Assembly: GCA_964422295.1 (NCBI GenBank)
Contig: CAYRAM010000001.1
Coordinates: forward strand, 124,001-188,000
Direction of reading: 5' to 3'
Source: UBA12191 sp964422295
GTDB taxonomy: Bacteria; Planctomycetota; UBA8108; UBA1146
Length of the DNA: 64,000 nucleotides
The first letter of the stretch is position 1, and each line of letters starts with the position of its first letter. Below, one piece after another: positions 17,828 to 26,364 of this stretch. Position numbers and translations under genes: made by a program. Below the pieces are notes generated by a model. The model was not told where the DNA came from. It did not search any database and was given only the letters and a program-made list of their open reading frames with translations.

Positions 17828-20344
17828 ATGTCGATAAGCCTCCGGGAGCCCCAATTCAGAATCGTCATGGCGAGAAGTACCTTCTCAATCTTTGCCATGA
17901 CCCTGTTGCTCCTCTGCGTTGCCGCCCAACCTGTCACAGCCCAGGAAGAGGGTGTGGATGGTCTGATCCGCGATGTCAGCTTGGAGAATCAGGCCCGGGC
18001 AGGTGCCGCTGTCCAAGCGGTGAATGCAGCGGAAAAACTGATCAACGAGTTACGCTATATCGAGGCGGAAGAGAAGTTGCAGGAGGCTGTTCGCCTCGAT
18101 CCTGGCAACCAAAATGCCCGCGATCTTCTCGACACGGTACTGATGTTGCTCAGTGATCGCAGCGGAGATATCCGCGATCTTCAACGCCGAATGGTCGATG
18201 AGAAGAAGGTGCGACTGCAGCAGGACGTCTTTGAATTGGAGCGTCTGTATCTCGATGGCCGCAGGGCCATGGACGATGGCAGTTACGACAAGGCGGTCGC
18301 CATCTTCGATCAGATTCTTGAGCGGATTCGTTGGTTCCCCTTCGACTATGATCTCAGCGATCAACAGAATCGGGCTCGCCAGTCGAAAGAAGAGTCGCTT
18401 CGCCTGCAAAATGAGAACGCCGCAGCCGAGAAGCGTGAGCGCGAGATGCGTATTCTTGCAGAGGCAGAGTCGGAAATGGCACGGTCTGTATCCTTCATCC
18501 AAAACCGGATTGATGAGATTCTGCGCCAAGCGCGTCGCCTCTTTGCCGAAAGAGATTACGAGAGGGTGATCACTCTCTGTGACGAGGTTTTGCAACTCGA
18601 TCCTTCAAGGAAGGATGTTCGTGCGCTTCGCCGTGAAGCCGCTGAATTGCGCCATCTTTATGAGGTCCTCGACACCAGTTTGCAGACGCAACTTGAGTGG
18701 GATCGTACATTCCTGAGCCAGTTGGAATCGGAAATCCCTTACACGGATATCTTTAATTTCCCTTCCCGTGAAGAATGGATGCGAATTACTCGCCAGGAAC
18801 AGTCCCTCGAAGATCGTCTTCAAGCAGTGGAAAGCCAGCAGGAAAAGACGATTCGCTCGCGTCTAAAGGTGCGTGTCGCCAGCGTTGAGTTTGAAGATGA
18901 GCCCTTTGAACAGGTGATCCAATTTCTCAGGGAACTCTCCGGGATCAATTTCGTTCTCACCAAGGAAGCGTCCGAAGCTCTCGAAGGTGGCGATGGAACA
19001 GTGCGGCTGGCAGAAGTTACGGACCTGCCCCTCGAAAACGTATTGAACCTGGTACTTCAAGGGAACGATCCACCATTTACCTACGTCATCCGGTCGGGAG
19101 CGGTTCTCATCGGCCCTTCCGATTCTGTTCGCAATGATGTGTTCCTGGAGTTTTACGAAGTTTCCGATATCACCAAAGACAAGCCTGATTTCCGTGCACC
19201 GCGTCTCGCTCTGCAGTCGAGCCAGGATGGGGATGACGGCGGAGCGGGGGGACTCTTCGACATCGGCGGGGAAGAAGACTCCCAGGAGACCACGCTGGAT
19301 TCCGATATCCTCGTCGAGTTGGTCGTCAACGCCCTTTTCGGTGACGAAGGTGAACCGGACGGCGAGTCTGTGAGGATCCAAAGTGGTCGCCTTGTTGCGA
19401 ACACCACTCTCGCCAACCACCGCAAGTTGATTCAATTGCTCAAAGCATTGCGCAAGTCCACGGGGGTCATGGTGACGGTGGAGAGCCGCTTTATCGATCT
19501 CCAGGACAATTTCCTCGAATCGATCGGAGTCGATTACGGAAATCCGTTCAATTCCAATTTGCCGAACCCCATCAATGACATCGACGGTGCCGGTACCCAG
19601 ATCGCAGCCGGCTTCGAAATCGTCGACGCCCAGGGAGAGATCGACGTGAGAGCAGCGGTTTACAACGCATTTTCGCTGCCTCTGGGGTCTTCCGTTTCAC
19701 CCTTCAATCTCTCTGATACCGGTGGATTCGCGATTCAGTACAACGTTCTCGACAGTTACGCACTGGAAGCGATTCTGGAAGCCAATCAGAAGATGCAGCG
19801 CACCAAGAAGTTGGATGCGCCCCGTGTGACTGCCTTCAACACCCAGATCTCCCACTCTCTCGTGGTTGATCAGAGTGCCTATATCGAGGATGCCGAAGTC
19901 AACCAAACCGGTGTGGTCCCCGTGATCAACCCTGTGATCGGGATTCTGAACTCAGGTTCGATTCTTCAGGTTCGCCCGACGGTCAGCCACGATCGCAAGT
20001 ACGTGATTCTTGAGATCGAGCCGACCCTTGCAGTGCAGCTGCCATCCCGATTCAAGACTCTGACCCTCGGATTGACCAATCTGAATGTCGAGTTCCCCGT
20101 CCTTTCCGTAACAAACATCAAAACCACTGTGACGATTCCTGACGGCGGAACGGTTCTGGTGGGGGGACTCAAGCGCACCATCACCCAGGAATCCCGATCA
20201 GGAATTCCGGTGCTGTCGCGATTGCCGATTCTGGATCTCCTCGTCGGACGCAAAGGGAATGCCCGCATGCAGTCGAATTTGTTCGTGTTGATCAGCGCAA
20301 AAATCACAGTTATCCGTGATGAAGAAGAGAAGCGGTTCAATTGA
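17828..20344 (+). CDS. Secretin 1 (PilQ/GspD family) with long TPR-like N-terminal region
   Basis: 838 residues from ATG 17828, preceded by AAGGAGA; the frame is open to 17660 but this start gives a signal peptide ending VTAQ. Residues about 45-340 are TPR-like helices and coiled coil. A secretin N0/STN-like domain follows (VEFEDEPFEQVIQFLRELSG), then an N1-like domain and the secretin C-domain with IPDGGTVLVGGLKR and SGIPVLSRLPILDLL. Family knowledge: secretins form 12-15-fold gated pores in the outer membrane. It is paralogous to the gene at 26365 of the same operon; both share the FIDLQDNFLESIGVD/FIDMVDDFLEDIGVD segment. Confidence 0.88.
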   Translation: MSISLREPQFRIVMARSTFSIFAMTLLLLCVAAQPVTAQEEGVDGLIRDVSLENQARAGAAVQAVNAAEKLINELRYIEAEEKLQEAVRLDPGNQNARDLLDTVLMLLSDRSGDIRDLQRRMVDEKKVRLQQDVFELERLYLDGRRAMDDGSYDKAVAIFDQILERIRWFPFDYDLSDQQNRARQSKEESLRLQNENAAAEKREREMRILAEAESEMARSVSFIQNRIDEILRQARRLFAERDYERVITLCDEVLQLDPSRKDVRALRREAAELRHLYEVLDTSLQTQLEWDRTFLSQLESEIPYTDIFNFPSREEWMRITRQEQSLEDRLQAVESQQEKTIRSRLKVRVASVEFEDEPFEQVIQFLRELSGINFVLTKEASEALEGGDGTVRLAEVTDLPLENVLNLVLQGNDPPFTYVIRSGAVLIGPSDSVRNDVFLEFYEVSDITKDKPDFRAPRLALQSSQDGDDGGAGGLFDIGGEEDSQETTLDSDILVELVVNALFGDEGEPDGESVRIQSGRLVANTTLANHRKLIQLLKALRKSTGVMVTVESRFIDLQDNFLESIGVDYGNPFNSNLPNPINDIDGAGTQIAAGFEIVDAQGEIDVRAAVYNAFSLPLGSSVSPFNLSDTGGFAIQYNVLDSYALEAILEANQKMQRTKKLDAPRVTAFNTQISHSLVVDQSAYIEDAEVNQTGVVPVINPVIGILNSGSILQVRPTVSHDRKYVILEIEPTLAVQLPSRFKTLTLGLTNLNVEFPVLSVTNIKTTVTIPDGGTVLVGGLKRTITQESRSGIPVLSRLPILDLLVGRKGNARMQSNLFVLISAKITVIRDEEEKRFN

Positions 20345-20384
20345 TCGAGGCAAACTCCTGGCTGATGTCAGGTAGGAAGTGCTC

Positions 20385-23237
20385 ATGATTTCAGGATTTT
20401 CTTTCCCGACATGGACAAAGATCGTCCATGGTTTGGCTCTGGCGACGGTGCTGACGGCACCGACGACAGTGTCTGCCCAGTCGTTGGGAAGAGGTCCGTT
20501 GACGATGGAGGAAACCCGCTTCGTCAGTGAACTTTTAGGAACCTACGCCAGTCCTGATCTGGCCAAGGTTTGGATCGGGTCTCGCATCAAGACGGTAGAT
20601 TCCGGGGGACGCGCAACTCTGGAGTTTGCCCTTGCTGACGCGATGCGGATTGAAGGAGATGTGGATGGGTATGAGGCGGAGATCCAGAGTCTCGCCAAGA
20701 AGTATCCCAATCATCCCCGTTCAAAAGGGGCACAGCTGGAATCAGTGCTGGCCGCACTCTTGCGCCTCTCCGATGCGAATACGGAGATGGTATTTGCCAC
20801 CAGCCCGGCAGCACGTCAGCAAGCGCAGGATTTTCGCGATCGAATTTGGAACGATGAGATCGAAAAGTTGCTTGCGGAGAATATCCGCAGACTCAACGAG
20901 CAAGTCTCCCGGACCGAGTCCAAGGTCATGGATGCGAGTGATGCCGAGAGAAGAGATGAACTGGCGGGGACCCTGGCTGAGGAGACCCGCATCAGGGATC
21001 TTTGGGAGTTCAATCGCCTGAATGCCTACAAGGTGTACGCAGCGATGCTCCCCGATGGCGGTGAAGAGGCACAAGAGAAATTCGTCGCGCTTGCCAATTA
21101 CGCCAACGAGTTCGTCAATTCCCGTTACGAGAACTTTGGTCGCAGATATGAAGCCCAACTGATCTACGGTCAGGCGCTCTCTTCTGCGGGTCAACCGGAG
21201 GAAGCGGCGATGGCTCTGGAGCTCCTCGTCGATATCGAGCCCAGTGCTGATCCACCCTACAGTGACGATGTGGTCTATTTCATCCGCCAGATGCGGATCG
21301 AGGCATTGACCGGATCCCTGCGCGCCTACAATCGATCGGGGCAACCTCAGGAGGGTCTCGACTTGATTGAATTCCTTTACGAGGACGATCAAGCCAGTTT
21401 TCCCTACCGCAGCACTCCCGAAGATCCGGAACTGGCGACGTTGGTCGCACTTTTGGATGTGGAGGAAGGAGTCACTCGGTTGGCCTCGGGGGATCGCCTT
21501 CGCGGATTTGAGTTGATTCGAGGTGTGATCGATCGATTCGATCAGCAGGAAGCATATTCTGCGGATCCTGCACAGGCGCGAGAAGTGGTCACCGGAATCC
21601 AGCGGGGCTTGAGTCGCCTGCAGGAATTGGGTGCGGGAAATCTGCCCGCTGAATTTTATGCTCGGGCGGCACTCGGTTTCCGCGACCGTGGGCTATCGGA
21701 AGAATCGATCGAAACCGCAAAATTGGCGCTGTACACCTCCGATGACAGCAAGGATGCAGACCGATGGCGCGCTGAGGCACTCTACGAGATCGGTGAATCG
21801 AGTGACGCACTCGGCCGCTCCATTGAAGCGGCATTGGCCTACCAAGAGTTGGCAGAAAATTATCCTGGTTCCCCAATGGTGGCGATGGCTTCTCAAAATT
21901 TCTTTGCCATCTCTGGTGACATGGCATCCTCTGATAACGGAGGCTCTGGAGAAGCGGGCCCATGGAACGAATTGCTCGTTGTCGCCGAAAAGTTGTTTGC
22001 CGACAATTCCAAGGGGTTGGGCAGTGAGCAGTTAAAACTGCAGCAAGCGGTCGAAGCTGAAGTGGAAGGGGATTACCGCAAGGCCCGGGAGCTCTTCCGC
22101 AGGATTTCCAGAAATTACAAGGATGGTGGCGTCGAAAAAACGGTTCCCTTCTTCTTCCGTGCTCGTGCTGGTGCTGCACGGTGTCTGTTCCGATCCAGCA
22201 GTGATGTCGAGCAGGCCCGCAAGGATGCCAGTGGGGAGATCCTCCCGCTCCTGGCTCAAGCCCGGGAAGCACGAAGTATCGGTGGGGAGTCGGTCCTTCG
22301 ATACGAGTTGGCAAAGATGCATTGGGGAGACAAGGGCAAGGATCCTGACGAAGCGATCAAAGCCTTGAATCCTGTTCTCAATGAGCTCAGTGGTGACAGC
22401 GTTTACCGGGAAGGGGCCCTTCTCTTCCTTCTCGAAGTCCTCTCTGCTGAAGGCAAGACGACCGAATCGGAAACGATTCTTGCGGAGCTTCGCAAGGCAT
22501 GGCCCGGGAGCCAGACATTGGTGGCGGGAACCTATTATCTCATCGAGGCCTATGCGGCATCGACCGATCGGGCCGATCGTCGTCGTTCGGGAGAATTGGT
22601 GCTCGATTGGATCCGCCTCCCCGGATCCGGTTATGAAGAGTCTGGTCCAGGAGTGCGTCTCGGACTCGCCTCGATCTTGATCGATGGAGGTTTCTCGGCA
22701 GAAGCAGCCGGCATGCTCAGTAAGGCCCAAGAGGAAGCGATGGAGAGCGGTGAGCAGTCGTTGGTCATCGGTGTTTCCTACTTCCTTGCCAAAGCGGCCA
22801 ACGCAGCGGGAAAGAACCGGGATGCCCTCGACAGCCTCAACGACATCATTGAAAACTATGAAGATCTGACCTATGGGGGTTCCTACAATGAAGCCCCCTT
22901 TGTTCTGATTCAGAGGGCATCGGCAGAATTGGGTCTTTACCAGGTAGATCGTTCAGCGAAGCGATTGAGCGCAATGTCCAAGGACCTGCAGGCAGCCATC
23001 GCAATCCTCGACCAAAGAAGAAAGTCACTCCTGTTCTCGGGTGGAACCAATCCCGTCTTTGAGAAAGATTATTGGTCTGCCTGGTTGCAGTACATGGAAG
23101 TGCTGAAGGCGCAGGATCGTTGTGAGGACGTAGTGCAACTGATCCGCAGTCGCAGGCTGATGGCGGGGGATGGGAAAGACTTTGCCCCCAGAGATCTCCA
23201 GTCACGATTTGACCAACTGGAGAAGGATTGCAAATGA
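20385..23237 (+). CDS. Large exported TPR protein of the secretin/ExbBD operon
   Basis: 950 residues from ATG 20385 with AGGAAG 5 bases upstream; a GTG at 20379 is the alternative. A signal peptide ends near TTVSAQS. The rest is almost all alpha-helix with TPR repeats, for example EALYEIGESSDALGRSIEAA and AYQELAENYPGSPMVAMASQ, which fits outer-membrane or periplasmic BamD-like scaffolds. No transmembrane segment after the signal and no enzymatic motif. Its place between secretin 1 and ExbB suggests a periplasmic assembly or substrate-handling role. Confidence 0.75.
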   Translation: MISGFSFPTWTKIVHGLALATVLTAPTTVSAQSLGRGPLTMEETRFVSELLGTYASPDLAKVWIGSRIKTVDSGGRATLEFALADAMRIEGDVDGYEAEIQSLAKKYPNHPRSKGAQLESVLAALLRLSDANTEMVFATSPAARQQAQDFRDRIWNDEIEKLLAENIRRLNEQVSRTESKVMDASDAERRDELAGTLAEETRIRDLWEFNRLNAYKVYAAMLPDGGEEAQEKFVALANYANEFVNSRYENFGRRYEAQLIYGQALSSAGQPEEAAMALELLVDIEPSADPPYSDDVVYFIRQMRIEALTGSLRAYNRSGQPQEGLDLIEFLYEDDQASFPYRSTPEDPELATLVALLDVEEGVTRLASGDRLRGFELIRGVIDRFDQQEAYSADPAQAREVVTGIQRGLSRLQELGAGNLPAEFYARAALGFRDRGLSEESIETAKLALYTSDDSKDADRWRAEALYEIGESSDALGRSIEAALAYQELAENYPGSPMVAMASQNFFAISGDMASSDNGGSGEAGPWNELLVVAEKLFADNSKGLGSEQLKLQQAVEAEVEGDYRKARELFRRISRNYKDGGVEKTVPFFFRARAGAARCLFRSSSDVEQARKDASGEILPLLAQAREARSIGGESVLRYELAKMHWGDKGKDPDEAIKALNPVLNELSGDSVYREGALLFLLEVLSAEGKTTESETILAELRKAWPGSQTLVAGTYYLIEAYAASTDRADRRRSGELVLDWIRLPGSGYEESGPGVRLGLASILIDGGFSAEAAGMLSKAQEEAMESGEQSLVIGVSYFLAKAANAAGKNRDALDSLNDIIENYEDLTYGGSYNEAPFVLIQRASAELGLYQVDRSAKRLSAMSKDLQAAIAILDQRRKSLLFSGGTNPVFEKDYWSAWLQYMEVLKAQDRCEDVVQLIRSRRLMAGDGKDFAPRDLQSRFDQLEKDCK

Positions 23238-24346
23238 TGGAGAGAACACCTGCAATGAATCTTGTCTCAACGAAGCTTTTGAAGCGGATCAAGTGGGCCG
23301 TGGGATCGATATTGTTCCCATTGTTGATGGTCATGAGTTCAAATGCGCTTTTTGCCGATCAAATCATCGTGACCGGTGGGCGTAATTACGAAGATGTCAC
23401 CATCACTGGTGCCACGTACGAGCAGGTGCAGTTCAAGCTTCCGGGAGTCAGCACCTCTCAAAAGGTGGACGCCGACAAAGTTCTTCAATTGGTGTTTTCA
23501 AGGGAGTCATCGAGTCTCGCCAGGGGCAGGGGTGCTTTTGAAAAGGGAGATTGGGAGACCGCTTCCAATAGTTTCCAATCTGCAAAAAGCATGGGAGATG
23601 CACTCAAGAAATCGAGTGCCATGTACATGCACGGCTTGGCGCTGTTGCGATGGGGTGACACCGATGCGTCCAAATACGCCGCAGCAGTCGATGTGCTGAA
23701 TGCTTATCTTACCGAATTTGAAGGCAAGAAGGATTTCTATGTTCCCCACGCACGCATGGCGCTTTCGGAAGCGCATCGGAAAGCGGGGAATTACTCTGAG
23801 GCGGAAAGTGCACTTGCAAATCTTGCATCCGGGAACCTGGGCCGCCGTTGGGTATTGGGTGCACGCCTGGGCAAAGCCCAGAGTCTGCTCGCCCAAGAGA
23901 AGTGGCCCCAGAGCAGAGAAGAATTCTCATCGGTTTCTGGTGACTCGAATGCGACCACTGATCAGATCTGTCAGGCGTGGATCGGGTATGCCAGTGCGCA
24001 GCAAGGTCAAAAGCAGTGGCGGCAGGCTGCAGAGACAGTACGACAACAGATTCTGGAAACCCGCGACAAGAACATCTTGGCCAATACTGCGGCGCGTGCC
24101 CACGGTTGGCTGGTTTGGGGACGATCGACGGAAGAACAGGCCGGGGGAGACTCTGCTGAGATGCAGTGGGCGATGATTCGTTATCTGCGAGCAGCAATCA
24201 TGGCCTCCGGAGCAAATGGCGAGGTACTCGCAGAAGCTCTTTATCGCGCCAGGGAGTTGGCCAAGAAACAGGGAGATTCTGATAGAGCTGAGAGTTTGAC
24301 CCAAAGATTGAAGCAGGTAGCTCCAGACTCCCGCTGGAACAAATAA
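23234..24346 (+). CDS. Exported TPR protein, secretin/ExbBD operon
   Basis: 370 residues; ATG 23234 overlaps the previous stop (ATGA) and has GAAGGA upstream. The signal peptide is KWAVGSILFPLLMVMSSNAL. Directly after it comes a beta segment, DQIIVTGGRNYEDVTITGAT and a following strand, which resembles the short N-terminal module often seen before TPRs in planctomycete exported proteins. The remaining residues form TPRs such as GAFEKGDWETASNSFQSAKS. Function unknown; the gene is directly upstream of exbB, so it may present the complex to the ExbBD motor. Confidence 0.72.
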   Translation: MMERTPAMNLVSTKLLKRIKWAVGSILFPLLMVMSSNALFADQIIVTGGRNYEDVTITGATYEQVQFKLPGVSTSQKVDADKVLQLVFSRESSSLARGRGAFEKGDWETASNSFQSAKSMGDALKKSSAMYMHGLALLRWGDTDASKYAAAVDVLNAYLTEFEGKKDFYVPHARMALSEAHRKAGNYSEAESALANLASGNLGRRWVLGARLGKAQSLLAQEKWPQSREEFSSVSGDSNATTDQICQAWIGYASAQQGQKQWRQAAETVRQQILETRDKNILANTAARAHGWLVWGRSTEEQAGGDSAEMQWAMIRYLRAAIMASGANGEVLAEALYRARELAKKQGDSDRAESLTQRLKQVAPDSRWNK

Positions 24347-24385
24347 TCGAATCATCAAAATTGGATGGTGAGAGAGGAAAGAAAA

Positions 24386-25156
24386 ATGAAGTTGACAGGT
24401 TTCATGAGCAAGAATCGGGGGAAGTCAATTTCCCGAATTCTGCTCCTGACCATCTTTGCAATGACGCTGGCTTTGGGGTCGAGCGTCATCGCTCATGCAC
24501 AGCCTGAAGAGGCTGCTGCAGAGGAAAAGGAAACGATTTCTGTCCTCGATAATATTCGCGCAGCGGGGGCGGTCGGTGTGATTCTGATTCTGCTTTCGGG
24601 TGCGGGGTTTGCTTTGACCCTGATGCACGGTATGCAGTTGCGACGGGATGTCCTGGTGCCGCCCGATTTGCTGGATCATGTCGAGTCGCTCTTTGAGACC
24701 GAGGATTACGAGGGGGCTTTGGATGCCCTGGAGCAACAGCCCAGCTTCCTTTCCAGTGTTCTCGCTGCAGGCCTGCCGAAGATCGATCGACCCTACGACG
24801 ATATCGAAGATGCCATGGAGGAGGCCGGAGAGATCGAATCTTCCGAATTGCATCGGAAGATCAGTTACATCTCGTTGATTGCGGCGATTTCTCCCATGTT
24901 GGGGTTGTTGGGTACAGTGATGGGAATGGTTACGGCGTTCAACGTGATCGCTACCGAAAAGACATCACCGAAGCCGGCGGATTTGGCAGAAGGAATTTCG
25001 GAAGCGTTGATGACCACCATGATGGGATTGATCGTTGCGATCCCAATGACGGTTTTCTACTTCATATTGAAAACGATCATCGATGGTGCATCTGTGGAGG
25101 TGAGCAGTATCGCTTCTGAGTTGATGTCTCGTTTTGATGATGGTGTCAACGCCTAA
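24386..25156 (+). CDS. exbB: MotA/TolQ/ExbB family proton-channel protein
   Basis: 256 residues from ATG 24386 (GAGAGGA upstream). An N-terminal signal-like segment (ending VIAHAQ) precedes three transmembrane helices: VGVILILLSGAGFALTLMHG, ISLIAAISPMLGLLGTVMGM and MTTMMGLIVAIPMTVFYFIL. The conserved TolQ/ExbB core GLLGTVMGMVTAFN and the ISEALMTTMMGL helix are intact. Family knowledge: a pentamer of ExbB with an ExbD dimer uses the proton motive force to drive TonB-like or Tol-Pal movements. No TonB or TolA is seen in the window; the motor may act on the TPR proteins or secretins around it. Confidence 0.92.
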   Translation: MKLTGFMSKNRGKSISRILLLTIFAMTLALGSSVIAHAQPEEAAAEEKETISVLDNIRAAGAVGVILILLSGAGFALTLMHGMQLRRDVLVPPDLLDHVESLFETEDYEGALDALEQQPSFLSSVLAAGLPKIDRPYDDIEDAMEEAGEIESSELHRKISYISLIAAISPMLGLLGTVMGMVTAFNVIATEKTSPKPADLAEGISEALMTTMMGLIVAIPMTVFYFILKTIIDGASVEVSSIASELMSRFDDGVNA

Positions 25157-25173
25157 GGCTGGACGGAGCAAGA

Positions 25174-25680
25174 ATGGCACGGAAACAGAAGAAAATACTG
25201 AAAAAGAAAGGAGTCGACATGGACATGACGCCCATGATCGACATCGTTTTCTTGCTCATTGTTTTCTTCATGGTGGTCACAGAACTCACGGTGCAGCAAG
25301 CAGAGGTGATTTTGCCGATCGCATCTGAAGCGACCGTTGAGGAGCCTCAACCCGGTAGCCGAATCTTGTTCATCAACGTCTCCTTTGACAAAGAAGGCAA
25401 TGAAGTTGTGCAGTTGATGAATAGCTCTCCGCTGACTCCGGAGAGGTTGCGATTGGAATTGAAACTGGAGGCGGAGGCGTACGGACTTTGGGAAGATAAT
25501 CCTGTGAACCCCGATCCAAAGATGCGCCTCTCGAAACTCGAGGTGACAATTCGTTGTGACCAGGGTGCCGAGAGTGGAAACATTCACAAGATTTTTGCCG
25601 CTTGCCAATATGCACGGATTTACCAGGTGCGATGTGCGGCGATTTCAGAAAGATTTGAGGACCCTTACAACCCTGAGTAG
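25174..25680 (+). CDS. exbD: ExbD/TolR family protein 1
   Basis: 168 residues. A basic cytoplasmic N-terminus (RKQKKILKKKG) is followed by MDMTPMIDIVFLLIVFFMVV, the single transmembrane helix with the proton-carrying Asp (the D of MID). A periplasmic beta-rich domain follows, with ILFINVSFDKEGN. It is the first of two tandem ExbD proteins, 17 bases after exbB. The family usually has one; two copies suggest a heterodimeric or two-state motor. Confidence 0.92.
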   Translation: MARKQKKILKKKGVDMDMTPMIDIVFLLIVFFMVVTELTVQQAEVILPIASEATVEEPQPGSRILFINVSFDKEGNEVVQLMNSSPLTPERLRLELKLEAEAYGLWEDNPVNPDPKMRLSKLEVTIRCDQGAESGNIHKIFAACQYARIYQVRCAAISERFEDPYNPE

Positions 25681-25744
25681 CGGGGTTCGTTGCAGTGAAT
25701 CCCCCGGAGGATGTCCGTGGTGGAGGAGAAAGAAGGGAGGAAGC

Positions 25745-26257
25745 ATGGCGAGAAGAAAGATCATCGATCCGGACCGCAACAAGGCAGATGCGGATATGAC
25801 GCCTATGATTGACGTCGTGTTCCTTCTGTTGATCTTCTTCATGTTGGCAACCAAGTTCAAAATGCCCGAAGGAACGCTGAGGTCCTATCTCCCTAAGAAT
25901 CGGGGAGAATCCAACAGCCGTCCGATGTTGTCAGAAAATTGTCGGGTCACCCTGCTTTATCAGGGGGATCAAGTGGTGGCCTATGCTGATCAGGCGCAGG
26001 TCCCAACCAGTGATGTCCTGGAGTCTGATTTCGAGTTGCACACCGGCGTTCCTGGTCCCGATCTCGATTACATTGAACAGCACATCCTTCGCCGCAGGGA
26101 TACCTACGTAGCCCTGGGTGATACTGCGACATTGCCTGTTGTCATCGATTTTGCAGAAAAAGTTCCGTACAAGTACGTGATCGACGTTTTGAACATTTGC
26201 GCCAAGTTAGACATTGAGAACATAGCCTTTGCCCAACCGGAAACTCCGATGGACTGA
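25745..26257 (+). CDS. exbD: ExbD/TolR family protein 2
   Basis: 170 residues from ATG 25745 with GGGAGGAAG upstream; the frame is open to 25556 but the earlier part overlaps the first exbD. The transmembrane helix DMTPMIDVVFLLLIFFMLAT has the conserved Asp. The periplasmic domain is longer between the helix and the final beta-alpha unit (VVIDFAEKVPYKYVIDVLNI) than in ordinary ExbD. It differs clearly from ExbD 1, so the two are old paralogues and not a recent duplication. Confidence 0.92.
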   Translation: MARRKIIDPDRNKADADMTPMIDVVFLLLIFFMLATKFKMPEGTLRSYLPKNRGESNSRPMLSENCRVTLLYQGDQVVAYADQAQVPTSDVLESDFELHTGVPGPDLDYIEQHILRRRDTYVALGDTATLPVVIDFAEKVPYKYVIDVLNICAKLDIENIAFAQPETPMD

Positions 26258-26364
26258 GGTGACGTTTCGGAAGTTCGATTGCTTTCGACGTTGTGAAGTT
26301 TGCAATTTGCCGATCTCGTCCATTTACCCTTGGAGGGGTGGACGAAAGAAGAAAGGGTGCTCTC

